Shown here: one piece after another, positions 1 to 11,268 of the stretch | Position numbering within the stretch: position 1 is the stretch's first letter | Layout: every line of letters begins with the position of its first letter | Made by a program: the position numbers and the translations under genes | The notes under the pieces: generated by a model | What the model saw: only the letters and a program-made list of their open reading frames with translations | Database searches by the model: none | Told to the model about the DNA's origin: nothing | DNA from: Chrysogorgia sp. JL179-B06 | Lineage: Eukaryota > Cnidaria > Anthozoa > Scleralcyonacea > Chrysogorgiidae | NCBI GenBank assembly: GCA_035772405.1 | Contig: JAYKKM010000341.1 | Coordinates: forward strand, 690,001-754,000 | Direction: 5' to 3' | DNA length: 64,000 nt

Positions 1-200
1 CTTATGAAATTTAAGCCTTCGAATCGAGGTTTACCGATCCGCGTTTCGAGATTAGAGTTCGAGTTAACCGGGGAAATTTGACCAAGGGAAAATGAAATTT
101 GTTCGAATTAGCGAGGAATTCGAGTTAAGCGAGTTCGAGTTAAGCGAGTTCGAGTTAACCGGAGTAAATTACTATTATTTGATTTATATTTACTATTTCT
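1..200. repeat. Flank with short GAGTTAAG-type tandem repeat
   Basis: Short imperfect tandem copies of a unit around TTCGAGTTAAGCGAG occur between about 50 and 155, followed by A/T-rich sequence. The open frame over it (SEFELSEFELSEFEL) is repeat-derived and not taken as a gene. This sequence does not match the flank beyond the 3' LTR at 52894, so no target duplication for the LTR element is visible. Confidence 0.5.
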
Positions 201-355
201 TGTTATTTGATTTATATTTCGACTTACGTAATAAGCCTCGAGGCCGGATTTGTATGTGTTTCGTGCCTGTCAACACTGCAGGTACATTAGCTCTTTTAGC
301 CTTAATATCGATCGCGTGTGGTAATTTGAGTGATTGTGTAAACGCAGTGAGAGCG
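201..355 (+). repeat. 5' LTR, first part
   Basis: Matches the start of the 3' LTR from TGTTATTTG to GTGAGAGCG apart from a few differences, including a 3-base insertion (CACTGCAGGTACA against CACTGGTACA). It is interrupted at 355/356; 347-355 is the 9-bp target copied by the inserted foldback element. Confidence 0.85.
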
Positions 356-396
356 GGTTGTCTTGAAAACGCGGAGTCCCGGAGTGCGGAGTACGG

Positions 397-537
397 AGTG
401 CGGCGTGTTGAAAGTGCGGAGTGTTGAAAGTGCGGAGTGTTGAAAGTGCGGAGTGTTGAAAGTGCGGAGTGTTGAAAATGCGGAGTGTTGAAAGTGAGGA
501 GTGTTGAAAGTGCGGAGTGTTGAAAGTGCGGAGTGGT
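397..537 (+). repeat. Minisatellite, 16-bp unit, outer left terminus
   Basis: Tandem copies of GTGCGGAGTGTTGAAA with few variants form the subterminal part of the inverted repeat. Open frames across it are repeat artefacts. Confidence 0.9.
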
Positions 538-1447
538 CTCTTTTAAGTCTTTTTAAGGCAGTACTTGCCACGAAGTTGAATCGACATGAGAAAATATTGC
601 GTGAAGTTCACAGACAAACTAAAATCCGCGTTATTACTTAATAGTTAATATTATCGGAAACAAGGCCGCTAAATTTTGCATGACATCTTGCACGTATTGC
701 CTCGTATGGAGAAACGCGAAAGAGTTTGTCAACAACCAGGACCCGGGTTAACGCTATAACCCGGGTTAACGCTATAACCCAGGTTCGACCAAGGGCGAAC
801 CCCTGCACCTCCGAAGCAGGGTTTGTTTACTATGTAATGGTTTAACCCGGGTTCGACCCGGTTAGCGTTAACCCAGGGTTCGACCTGGGTTAGTTTGCGT
901 AGTGTAAATTGGGCTTAAGCCTTTCTCGCTTCTTCAGCGCAAACGCCGCAAAGTTATAACGAAAGAGACACATTATCTACACTGACTACACACTACACTA
1001 CGCGTTTCGTTATCTCTTAATGTACGTTAGCTCTCTTCCTGGATTTGTTCTGACGAAACGAAGAACGATAAAAAACTATGGAAGCATAGGCGTAGGAACC
1101 GGGGGGCTTCAAGCCCCCAAATTTTAAATGGGGGCAGAGCTACCCCCAGAAATCAGGACAAGCGTTGCTAAATTTTAATAATGTTCTTTTTCCAATTGTA
1201 TTAGTACGACTATAGAGGCTAAGAGAGAAGCTACTTAAGGTAATCAACCTACGTGCTTCATCTACACGAGATTTTACAAACGGGTGTAGCCTGAAATGCC
1301 CGAAGTGTTAGCCGCCAACCCCTAAAACCTTGCCACGCGAGTGTTATATTGGTTCCCAGACCCTTCTGTCAGTACTAGGCGCAAAAATCTCAAATTGCTG
1401 CAAATTGCCTCTCAGAGCGGTTGTCTTGAAAACGCGGAGTCCCGGAG

Positions 1448-1613
1448 TGCGGAGTGTTGAAAGTGCGGAGTGTTGAAAGTGCGGAGTGTTGAAAGTGCGG
1501 AGTGTTGAAAGTGCGGAGTGTTGAAAGTGCGGAGTGTTGAAAGTGCGGAGTGTTGAAAATGCGGAGTGTTGAAAGTGCGGGTGTTGAAAATGCGGAGTGT
1601 TGAAAGTGCGGGT
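1448..1613 (+). repeat. Minisatellite, 16-bp unit, inner left terminus
   Basis: About ten tandem GTGCGGAGTGTTGAAA units, with one shortened GTGCGGGTGTTGAAA variant near the inner edge that recurs in the mirrored outer right terminus. Confidence 0.9.
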
Positions 1614-2026
1614 GGTCTCTTTTTCGTCTTTTTAAGGCAGTTGAATCGACATGAGAAAATATTGCGTGACAAACTAAAATCCGTGTTATTACTTAATATT
1701 ATAGAAACAAAGCCGCTAAATTTTACACGACATCTTGCACGTATTGCCTCGTATGGAGAAACGTATGCAACCTATTAAAGTACAATTGTGATTTTGTGAT
1801 GCCACGAATGTTTATACCCGGTGTCTGAAGTTCTACATATCTCAAAAACGCTGCTTGTTATTCGCGGAGGGTTGCGAGATTTGCACTTTCCCAGATTTGA
1901 AGGATTACCATATAGGATAGTAGAATACCATCCACCTAGTTTATGGCATTTTGCGAAACGAAACAACAATTTGTCAAACGAGTTTACCCCGCCTATTAAC
2001 GAGTTATCAAATTGACCATCTGCCCA

Positions 2027-2053
2027 CCCCCCCCCCCCCCCCCCCCCCCCCCA
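2027..2053. repeat. Long poly-C tract
   Basis: An almost pure C run in the foldback element. The mirrored copy at about 5538-5575 is a longer, nearly pure G run, so homopolymer length differs between the two copies. Confidence 0.9.
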
Positions 2054-2905
2054 CCCGCCTAACTAGCTTTAAGACACGCTTCGCAAATTGTTGTTTCGTT
2101 TCGCAAAATACCATAAGCCCATCCATCATGCAGGGGTAACAGATGCGGTATTCGAAATGCGGTATTCGAAATGCTATACAGCACTTACAATAACTAGCAT
2201 CCAATAAGCCTTTCTCGCTTCTTCAGCGCAAACGACGCAAAAATTAGTTGTAACGAAAGGAGACACATTATCTACACTGACTACATATACACTACGCGTT
2301 TTGTTCCAGAATCCAGATATACTACCAATGAAAAATAAGGAACAGTATTTCCTGACGAAACAAACGAAGAACGACAAAAAACTATAGTTTGCTTTAAACT
2401 ATCGGCTATGTTATGGTTATGGATGGAATCAATGGAAGAACAGTGTTTAAATCGTCAAGGTTTTGCGAAAAATTGAATAATACTTCTAGCGCTTTTAATG
2501 TTCCCACGGTGCATTACATTTCACCGTGAGATCAGTAGAATCTGATTGGTTAAAACGAGATAACCCAAACGTCTACGAGGTTGGCGGTTTGCATTTGCAC
2601 GCAAATGGTTTCGGCTCCATTTCTGTTTTTTTGTGTCGCGATATCGCAATTCTTGAGAAAGAACATAATAGCTTTGCAAGCTGTCTGGAGCGTCGCTCGA
2701 GTTATTCAATTTTTCGCAAAACCTTGACGTTTACACTGTTCTTCCAAGCAGAGGCGTAGGAACGGATTAAAGTGTGAAGTCGACTAGCAGTTAATCAGTG
2801 ACCGCATTTTGGGGGGAAATTTTGAAATCTAGAAGCTCTGAGAGGCAATTTGCAGCAATTTGAGATTTTTGCGCCTAGTACTGACAGAAGAGTCTGGGAA
2901 CCAAT

Positions 2906-3757
2906 ACTCTCTCCTCCGCAGAGGCTTATTTTTATTAGCGGAAGGCGTGCGGGCAAAATGGGGAAGCGCGCGGGGAGTGGATCGAGAAAAATCGGAGGCG
3001 CGCGGAGGACGACGGGAAGACGGGATTTGAGAAAAGGAGCCTCTGCCAGATAATGTGCGGTTCTCTGGTCAAATTCGCGGTTCTCTGGTCCGGCACGTTC
3101 TCCTGAAATCGACGATAGTTTGAACGACGTACAATGTTCTTTGAATGATTTGAGTCTGGAAAATTGGTGTTTAATGTCATTCTGTCCAGGTTGTCGTTTT
3201 AATTAACATTAATAACAATTTTACACCATCTTTTAGTTTGAAGTTTGTTTATACTTTAATGTATATGCATAGTTGAGTGATTTACTGATTTGGCTTTTGA
3301 GCTTGAAGCTCCAATTGTTTTTTATTTTTGCTATACAAGCTGTCTTATAAAGTTGTTGTTATATTAACCTGCAAACTACCGAATGCTAGTCAATGTGAAC
3401 GTCTAGTCAAGAGCTCGCTGATTTCTGAATTTGAAAACTCATTGGAACGGCCATTATAAATTGTTACCAGTGTGTTAATTGTCGTGGCACTTGTTATTAT
3501 CTTGGATATTAATGTTTATCATTTTGGATATTAATTATTTGTTTGTTATCTTGGATATTAATGTATCCCTCGAGTCTGACCCAGTTCATCACTGAATTTG
3601 GTCGCCATGTTGAACACGTTATCTGGCAGAGGCTTATTTTCTTTCTCTCTTCCCGTCATTCCTTGCGCGCCTCCGATTTGACTCCGCTGCTTTTAATTTT
3701 CTAATAAAAATATCCATGATATAACCATGATATAACTAAGCCTCTGCGGAGGAGAGA
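2906..3757. mobile_element. Small terminal-inverted-repeat element inside the inner foldback copy
   Basis: Ends share TCTCTCCTCCGCAGAGGCTTA in inverse orientation, the left end preceded by two extra bases. The 9-bp GGAACCAAT lies at 2897-2905 and 3758-3766, and the outer foldback copy has the site once (about 1350-1358, reverse). No plausible coding sequence is present. A 9-bp duplication again suggests a non-autonomous MULE. Confidence 0.8.
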
Positions 3758-4540
3758 GGAACCAATATAACACTCGCGTGGCAAGGTTTTAGGGGTTGGC
3801 GGCTAACACTTCGGGCATTTCAGGCTACACCCGTTTGTAAAATCTCGTGTAGATGAAGCACGTATAGGTTGATTACCTTAAGTAGCTTCTCTCTTAGCCT
3901 CTATAGTCGTACTAATACAATTGGAAAAAGAACATTATTAAAATTTAGCAACGCTTGTCCTGATTTCTGGGGGTAGCTCTGCCCCCATTTAAAATTTGGG
4001 GGCTTGAAGCCCCCCGGTTCCTACGCCTATGCTTCCATAGTTTTTTATCGTTCTTCGTTTCGTCAGAACAAATCCAGGAAGAGAGCTAACGTACATTAAG
4101 AGATAACGAAACGCGTAGTGTAGTGTGTAGTCAGTGTAGATAATGTGTCTCCTTTCGTTATAACTTTGCGGCGTTTGCGCTGAAGAAACGAGAAAGGCTT
4201 AAGCCCAATTTACACTACGCAAACTAACCCAGGTCGAACCCTGGGTTAACGCTAACCGGGTCGAACCCGGGTTAAACCATTACATAGTAAACAAACCCTG
4301 CTTCGGAGGTGCAGGGCTAGCGTTAACCCGGGTCCTGGTTGTTGACAAACTCTTTCGCGTTTCTCCATACGAGGCAATACGTGCAAGATGTCATGCAAAA
4401 TTTAGCGGCCTTGTTTCCGATAATATTAACTATTAAGTAATAACGCGGATTTTAGTTTGTCTGTGAACTTCACGCAATATTTTCTCATGTCGATTCAACT
4501 TCGTGGCAAGTACTGCCTTAAAAAGACTTAAAAGAGACCA

Positions 4541-4690
4541 CTCCGCACTTTCAACACTCCGCACTTTCAACACTCCTCACTTTCAACACTCCGCATTTTC
4601 AACACTCCGCACTTTCAACACTCCGCACTTTCAACACTCCGCACTTTCAACACTCCGCACTTTCAACACTCCGCACTTTCAACACGCCGC
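4541..4690 (-). repeat. Minisatellite, 16-bp unit, inner right terminus
   Basis: Reverse-complement array (TTTCAACACTCCGCAC units) mirroring 397-537, including the rarer TCCTCAC variant found in the same relative position in the outer left array. Confidence 0.9.
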
Positions 4691-5539
4691 ACTCCGTACT
4701 CCGCACTCCGGGACTCCGCGTTTTCGCGTTTTCAAGACAACCTCTCAGAGCTTCTAGATTTCAAAATTTCCCCCCAAAATGCGGTCACTGATTAACTGCT
4801 AGTCGACTTCACACTTTAATCCGTTCCTACAGTACGCCTCTGCTTGGAAGAACAGTGTAAACGTCAAGGTTTTGCGAAAAATTGAATAACTCGAGCGACG
4901 CTCCAGACAGCTTGCAAAGCTATTATGTTCTTTCTCAAGAATTGCGATATCGCGACACAAAAAAACAGAAATGGAGCCGAAACCATTTGCGTGCAAATGC
5001 AAACCGCCAACCTCGTAGACGTTTGGGTTATCTCGTTTTAACCAATCAGATTCTACTGATCTCACGGTGAAATGTAATGCACCGTGGGAACATTAAAAGC
5101 GCTAGAAGTATTATTCAATTTTTCGCAAAACCTTGACGATTTAAACACTGTTCTTCCATTGATTCCATCCATAACCATAACATAGCCGATAGTTTAAAGC
5201 AAACTATAGTTTTTTGTCGTTCTTCGTTTGTTTCGTCAGGAAATACTGTTCCTTATTTTTCATTGGTAGTATATCTGGATTCTGGAACAAAACGCGTAGT
5301 GTATATGTAGTCAGTGTAGATAATGTGTCTCCTTTCGTTACAACTAATTTTTGCGTCGTTTGCGCTGAAGAAGCGAGAAAGGCTTATTGGATGCTAGTTA
5401 TTGTAAGTGCTGTATAGCATTTCGAATACCGCATTTCGAATACCGCATCTGTTACCCCTGCATGATGGATGGGCTTATGGTATTTTGCGAAACGAAACAA
5501 CAATTTGCGAAGCGTGTCTTAAAGCTAGTTAGGCGGGGT

Positions 5540-5575
<36 letters not shown>

Positions 5576-5987
5576 GGGCAGATGGTCAATTTGATAACTC
5601 GTTAATAGGCGGGGTAAACTCGTTTGACAAATTGTTGTTTCGTTTCGCAAAATGCCATAAACTAGGTGGATGGTATTCTACTATCCTATATGGTAATCCT
5701 TCAAATCTGGGAAAGTGCAAATCTCGCAACCCTCCACGAATAACAAGCAGCGTTTTTGAGATATGTAGAACTTCAGACACCGGGTATAAACATTCGTGGC
5801 ATCACAAAATCACAATTGTACTTTAATAGGTTGCATACGTTTCTCCATACGAGGCAATACGTGCAAGATGTCGTGTAAAATTTAGCGGCTTTGTTTCTAT
5901 AATATTAAGTAATAACACGGATTTTAGTTTGTCACGCAATATTTTCTCATGTCGATTCAACTGCCTTAAAAAGACGAAAAAGAGACC

Positions 5988-6190
5988 ACCCGCACTTTCA
6001 ACACTCCGCATTTTCAACACCCACACTTTCAACACTCCGCATTTTCAACACTCCGCACTTTCAACACTCCGCACTTTCAACACTCCGCACTTTCAACACT
6101 CCGCACTTTCAACACTCCGCACTTTCAACACTCCGCACTTTCAACACTCCGCACTTTCAACACTCCGCACTTTCAACACTCCGCACTCCG
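5988..6190 (-). repeat. Minisatellite, 16-bp unit, outer right terminus
   Basis: The longest of the four arrays, mirroring 1448-1613. Copy number differs from its mirror while the flanks agree, so the arrays change length independently. Confidence 0.9.
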
Positions 6191-6237
6191 TACTCCGCAC
6201 TCCGGGACTCCGCGTTTTCAAGACAACCGTGAGAGCG

Positions 6238-6340
6238 CTAGTTCTGTCTATATTGTTCGAAATAATAAAGTGATTTTACGTACACCTTGGGTCAGAGTTC
6301 GACTACGTTTTTTCGTTTGCTAACGCGAACAGCAGTAACA
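6238..6340 (+). repeat. 5' LTR, second part
   Basis: Resumes the LTR directly after the repeated GTGAGAGCG and ends GCAGTAACA. It contains AATAAAGTGATTTT, a plausible polyadenylation context shared with the 3' LTR. The next bases, TTTGGTCCTTCG, sit where a primer-binding site would be; I cannot name the tRNA. Confidence 0.85.
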
Positions 6341-6412
6341 TTTGGTCCTTCGCCTTCGGTCCGGATTTTGAGTCTGCGAGTACGACAGATCCTTTTTTTC
6401 GAAGCGAAAATA

Positions 6413-6496
6413 ATGTCTACCATGGATTTGACACCAGAAGAACACGAAACCACAGCCGGTAATGTCGCGAACACTGAAAAGACAAATACCGAAGAG
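6413..6496 (+). pseudogene. BEL gag, 5' fragment
   Basis: The reading frame opens with MSTMDLTPEEHE soon after the LTR and runs into the end of the palindromic insertion, where it stops. The matching gag sequence resumes at about 47443 in the same orientation. This is the expected place for the BEL Gag amino terminus. The assignment rests on position and orientation, since 28 residues are too few for family recognition. Confidence 0.5.
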
Positions 6497-6829
6497 AGGT
6501 AACCCCCCCCCCCCCATTCACCGACCAAAATGCCGAGAGGAAGTGACTTAATAGGATTAAGTGTGAATAATAAAAGTAAATTCCCTGGTAAATTCCCAAG
6601 CGTACGTACGCACTAATCCTTGAATAATTAAAAGATGATCCCCTGTGTTGCTATATTTACTTTTACTTTAGCGTTACGTACAGAATAATGAGCGTACCGT
6701 CACGCTGCAATTCTGTACTATAGTACAGAATAATAATGATCATAGCTGGTTTTGTGAGAGTATAAATTGAGAGTGTAAAATAGCAGACCATTCGTTTACG
6801 TATATTTCTGGCACAGATGGAGTGTCTAC

Positions 6830-7036
6830 ATGGGAAACCTGTGGTTTATTATGAATTCGACGCAACTTGAGTATCCCATTTCGCTGTCGTTCATGTCTAG
6901 AAAGCCACTGACTGTCGAAAGAGACGAAATCGAACGAGTGATCCAGTCGAACGATTCACCTTATATTGACACGATTAGAGTAAATATTATTTATGTCGAG
7001 ATACCGAACGGTGGGACGGGAAGAAAACCAACGTGA
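6830..7036 (+). CDS. Small conserved ORF in palindrome arm (left copy)
   Basis: This is a 68-residue ORF starting MGNLWFIMNSTQLEYP, kept intact in both arms. It has no signal peptide or motif I recognise; it is mildly hydrophobic at the start and charged towards the end (VERDEIERVI). Intact retention in both mirror copies could reflect coding constraint or simply recent dimer formation. The function is unknown. Confidence 0.35.
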   Translation: MGNLWFIMNSTQLEYPISLSFMSRKPLTVERDEIERVIQSNDSPYIDTIRVNIIYVEIPNGGTGRKPT

Positions 7037-7608
7037 TTGCAAACCTAGACAAATAGCGCCAATTTATATTAACTAGATAAATTCGGATTAATGAGAAGCA
7101 ACGTCTAAAAATACCACACGCAATATCACAATCTAATGACGACTTTATTTTCTCACGCATGGACTGCGGCGCGGTTGTCTCTTATTATTATGTATTAGGG
7201 TTCGTGTTTCATATTTGTTCAAGGTAGTAGACAGTATTTACACGGTATATTAAGATGTTGACTTTATTTTCTCACGCAAGGACTCCGTGCAATATAACTA
7301 CAGTAGAAATCTAACCTTAGCAATGTCATTAAAGTAAATAACATTGAGGTTACGCAATAGCGTACGTACAGAATAACAATGAGGTTCGTATTTTAGAGCG
7401 TGCGTACGAGGATTACACTAGGAACATGTTTGATCAGGTCGCCGTTCAATAAGTTACAGCAACTTAAATGTTTCTTCTAATAAGAAAGCCAACTTTTTGC
7501 TTCTCCGTGAGGGACGGAAGTAATTATATCTAAGCCTCTTCACCTTTACGATCCCTAACCCTAGTCTCGTGTACCCTTGGGACCCCCATCGTATACTTAG
7601 GCGGCGCT

Positions 7609-7630
7609 CTGTGTGTGTGTGTGTGTGTGT
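7609..7630. repeat. (TG)n microsatellite
   Basis: Simple TG repeat; the mirrored arm has the matching CA run at about 46268-46288, slightly different in length. Confidence 0.9.
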
Positions 7631-7804
7631 ATTAGGCCCGTTTAGGCCCTATCTGGCCTTCTTTGGCCCGATAAGGCCTTTTGGCCCGTTCGTAGGAGGG
7701 AGTTTATACGGTCATCACGCTCCCTTCACGCTATTCAACGTTCGATTGAACCTGTGTTTTCACCGCATCTACAAAGGGATAATGTTTCAGGACAGGAGAA
7801 GCTG

Positions 7805-8440
7805 AAGTATACCTCTAAGAGTTTTAAATTGGTTTACTTGAACGGCTTTACTTCATAGGGAACGACGAAGTTAGGAGCACTGAACCTGTGTTTTCACCGC
7901 ATCTATACAAAGAGATGAACCCTAATAATTTTGGCCGTATTATGGCTTATATCGCTTTAGTGTACACAATTCCTATGATGAAGAAACACATCAGGAAACA
8001 GTGTGAAGAACTGTTCAAGATCTCAAACATATTGAAAAAATATAAATATAAACGTCTTGGTTAAACTGGATGACTCGGTTATTTTATGACGCCGTTGTTA
8101 TGATGTATATTCACGTTGTTAAGGTTAAGATTTGCATACATGAACCCTAACCATTTTGGCCGAATTATCGCTAATTATATCTCGCGTTAATGCACGGGAT
8201 TCCAATGGAGGAAGAAACCCTTCGGGAAACAGTGTGAAGAACTGTTCAAGATCTCAAACGCATCGACATAGAAAAATAATAAATCGTTACTTAGTTTTGG
8301 CGGTAAAGTGTTCTGAAGAAACCATTCGCAAAATGATCAGGAATTGACAAAATAAGGTTTCCTGCTAGAAAAAGTATAATATCTAGGAGTTTTAAATTGG
8401 TTGAACGGCTTTACTTCATAGAGAACGACGGAGCGAGGAG
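7805..8440 (+). pseudogene. Tandemly duplicated gene remnant with an NFGRIMA motif (left arm)
   Basis: Two related blocks follow each other. The first encodes MNPNNFGRIMAYIALVY followed by a charged helix ending KYKRLG; the second encodes MNPNHFGRIIA and shares the CEELFKISN stretch but is frameshifted. AGTTTTAAATTGGTT..GAACGGCTTTACTTCATAG recurs at both ends of the duplicated segment, so a unit of about 0.57 kb was copied. The FGRI core resembles the BH1 region (NWGRI/V) of Bcl-2-type proteins, which some adintoviruses are reported to carry. That link is a guess from one motif. Confidence 0.3.
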
Positions 8441-9188
8441 TTAGAACGAGGATATAAAGCGGACTAACTCTAGCAGTCCACCTGATCTTCGTTAAAAGCG
8501 TGGGAGCCATTAAGCGTAATTAAAGGATTACATGTTTGTTCATTATTAAATTTAAACCGCACGAGCCAACCATTGAAACACAGAATATAACGCCTGCAAA
8601 AATGTCGGTCATTGCAAACACTAGTGTGTTTGAAACACTAGTGTTGACACTCTTCGTTCAAATTCGTATATAGTAGTGAAATTTAAGAACCTGACTAAAA
8701 TGTTGGTCAGTGAAAACACAATGGCTCAGATAAACAACAAAAGTAATTCAATATCTATCGTGGACCAAATAAGCGAAGGAAGAAGCCTACCTAGTGAAGC
8801 AACAAACGATCTCGGCGAACTTTCGATATCAAGCACGTCGTACCTCTAAATGACCAGTTCCTCGTGTGTGTGCATTTACTATGCATGGGTATACAAGCAC
8901 TGCAAATAAATGCTCATTTCCCAAGGCCCACTATTTCTGACAACCAGATTGCTCTTCATCGTAAAATAATATTCGCTGTATGAACACGGCATTTAAACAC
9001 TGAACCCGCCAGAATTATTTGTATCACGTCTTCTCATCGATCCTTTCGCGGTTAGAGTTTAAAGTTTAAGATTTGATTTTTGGTGAGAAATGGATACATG
9101 CCGCGGCGAGATTATCGACCTATCTCCGCTCCCCGCTCCCCAGATATATTGCTGAAATAAAATGAACACAGTAGTTGTACACGTAGGT

Positions 9189-9741
9189 ACAGAGGCGTAG
9201 GAACGGATTTAAATTTTGTGGTCCTGAAGTGGACAAGCAGTGGGTGTCCTTCCCCGGAAAATTTTGAAATCTAGAAGTTTGGAAAGACAATCATCTAATT
9301 TTAACAACAATCTTTTTGGAAAGACAATCATCTAATTCTACAGTGAGCGTAGTTCAAATGAATCCAAGAGTTGCCTGCTGTCTCTAATTACCAGGTGACG
9401 CCATTTTTTTGCGACTATTACTAACAGAAGGGTCTGGGAACCAATCTAACACTCGCGTGGCAAGGGTTAGGGGTTGGCTTTTCATCCCTTGCTGTCCCCT
9501 CTTCGTGAATCAGTCCCTTCACAATCCCTATACTTCCCTGCAATCCCAACGAAAACATTGCTCGTACAGGCTTTGGAAGCTATTTGACTCGGAAAAGGAA
9601 GCCACAGAGTTGCCTGCGGAGGAGGCTAGGGTTGGCTAACACTTCAGGCTACACCCGTTTGTAAAATCACGTGTAGATAAAGCACGTAGGTAGATTACCT
9701 TAAGTAGCTTCTCAACTATAGCCCTGTTCCTACGCCCTATG
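9189..9741. mobile_element. MITE-like repeat with GGCGTAGGAAC ends
   Basis: Begins AGAGGCGTAGGAAC and ends GTTCCTACGCCCTAT. It is related to the core of the foldback element (shared stretches near ACAAACGGGTGTAGCC, TAAGTAGCTTCTC and CTGGGAACCAATNTAACACTCGCG), so one small repeat family occurs both here and inside the 5' LTR insertion. The right arm keeps only its inner part (45080-45232). Confidence 0.6.
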
Positions 9742-9758
9742 AGTAGGATATATATATA

Positions 9759-10547
9759 CAGCTAAATCAAATCTAAAGGTTGTCCTCCGACAAAGCTGAA
9801 AGGTCGAAAGCCAAGCGCGAAAAGTACATTGGGAACGACAAATTTTAATCCCTGTTTGTGTAAAGAACGTCGTTGAAATACAGGGAAACTTGTGGTCAAT
9901 AGCTAAAAGCTTGACAGAAATTATGACGTTGAATGTTAAAGAGTGAGTGTCAACCGTCGTGCATTGCGCGTTTGTGTTTATCTTTCTGTACGATAACAAA
10001 GTGTTTTGAAGTCTTCGGAAATTCGCCGAGTATTTTCAGAAAACCCTACAGAGGCTTTCTTATTCATCCAAATACATCGACTTGGCCTGATTTTTTTTTT
10101 GTATGAACCGCGTCACATGGTCTTCCACGCTTCGCGTCAGTGAATGCTGATATAATTCGGGCTGACTTTCGTAAGTCAAGAAAACGTCGAGTTTTGTGAA
10201 AAATGCAGAAATAATTACTTTCTAAGGTATATCTTCTTTCAATTAAAAGACAAAATGAATAATTTATATCAAGGACTGGCAAGATATTTACGGATGCAGT
10301 TCACCAAGGGAATCTCGTGCTTCGAAAAATGGCCGACAGAGCGTGCAATGCGTCACGGTTGACAAATAACCAGTTTCTGCCTACTTTGATAATACTTGCG
10401 TACTTTGATAATTACCAACAGACTGTTTAATTATGTAAGATTGTTTAGTTTACCGGCTGCTGAAACATGCAGAAAACATTAAGTAATAAGGAGCATTCCC
10501 AAAGGTATAAACAAACATTCTCCCTGTTCTCAAGTGCAATAGCGAAC

Positions 10548-10580
<33 letters not shown>

Positions 10581-10784
10581 TGTGACATCAATGTGTTCAT
10601 ATTTCTTATTAATAATCCCTAGAGAGTCAACTTCGGCGTTTGTTTGTCTGATTTTGGGAGTATTATATAACAAATATGGTATACTGTTTGCTTAGCTATT
10701 TACATACGTAATTCCCATCATACTTTTCGCGCTTGGCTTTCACCTTTTAGCTTTGTCAGAGGACAACCTTAATTGATTTAGCTG
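9759..10784. mobile_element. 1-kb terminal-inverted-repeat element (left copy, intact)
   Basis: Ends CAGCTAAATC and GATTTAGCTG belong to inverted repeats of about 75 bp; TATA lies on both sides. No convincing coding sequence is present. The mirrored copy (37678-45065) was split by the ISL2EU transposon inside its terminal repeat, so positions 10770-10785 here are the empty site. Confidence 0.8.
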
Positions 10785-11268
10785 TATATTATACCAGCAG
10801 TTAGGCTGAAACTAACTAAACAAAGGATATCAAGGAGCCTTTTTCTATAATATTATTAGTGAAACAAATAATTTAGTATATTATGAATATACAAGCTTGA
10901 GCCTAATGCGAGAGATTCACGCTCAGCGGAATGCAAGTATTTAGAGTTCATTGCAAAGACATTTCTCAGGAGCATTTCCTTCTCATAACGTTTCAAACGT
11001 TTGCCCTCCCTTCCCCCACACTATAATAACAGACGTGTAAATTTGATTTTATAAATATATATTGATAAACACACAACTTAGATTAATTACACACAAACTT
11101 AGCGTTATCTAAACTAATTGAGTAGAACTCTAACAACTGTTATTTGCTATAATACATGAATCACACACCGCTTTATAATCGTTCATTCACACTATTCATA
11201 TATACGCTCTTATTGCAATCATCATACAGCCATATTTTCCTTTAATCGTATTACAATATTACATCTGG

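Larger units (their letters stand above)
1417..4740 (-). mobile_element. Second copy of the same foldback element, self-inserted in inverse orientation
   Basis: Starts GGTTGTCTTGAAAACGCGG, ends with the inverse, and is flanked by TCTCAGAGC at 1408-1416 and 4741-4749. The same family sequence inside this inner copy (about 2838-2850) still carries the unbroken CTCTGAGAGGCAATTTG site, which shows the empty target. Its left half mirrors the outer copy's right half and its right half mirrors the outer copy's left half, so it is the same element turned round. It is about 0.85 kb longer because of the 2906-3757 insert. Confidence 0.88.
356..6228. mobile_element. Mutator-like foldback element (outer copy)
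   Basis: Ends GGTTGTCTTGAAAACGCGG and its inverse, flanked by GTGAGAGCG at 347-355 and 6229-6237; the 3' LTR has one uninterrupted GTGAGAGCG. A 9-bp duplication and long terminal inverted repeats made largely of minisatellite fit MULE/foldback transposons. No transposase is encoded. Without the inner insert (1417-4740) the element is about 2.5 kb. Interior sequence carries a poly-C/poly-G tract and a smaller repeat with ends near GGCGTAGGAAC. Confidence 0.85.
6497..11268 (+). repeat. Left arm of the palindrome, outer segment
   Basis: Mirrors 47442 down to 44058, then 37690 down to about 37205 on the other side. It retains about 0.9 kb (8694-9601) that the right arm lacks. It ends at the precise insertion point of the tyrosine-recombinase-type retrotransposon. 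Direct internal repeats include GACTTTATTTTCTCACGCA twice (about 7140 and 7260). Confidence 0.85.

Noticed and set aside
302..571. FQHSALSTLRTFNTPH-type repetitive ORFs near the foldback termini
   Set aside because: Translation of the 16-bp minisatellite; the same peptide appears wherever the array occurs and in either orientation of the element.
2007..2204. ORFs with glycine or proline runs around homopolymers (also 5387-5605, 54875-55390, 6292-6528)
   Set aside because: The runs are translations of poly-C/poly-G tracts; lengths differ between mirror copies so the frames are not conserved.
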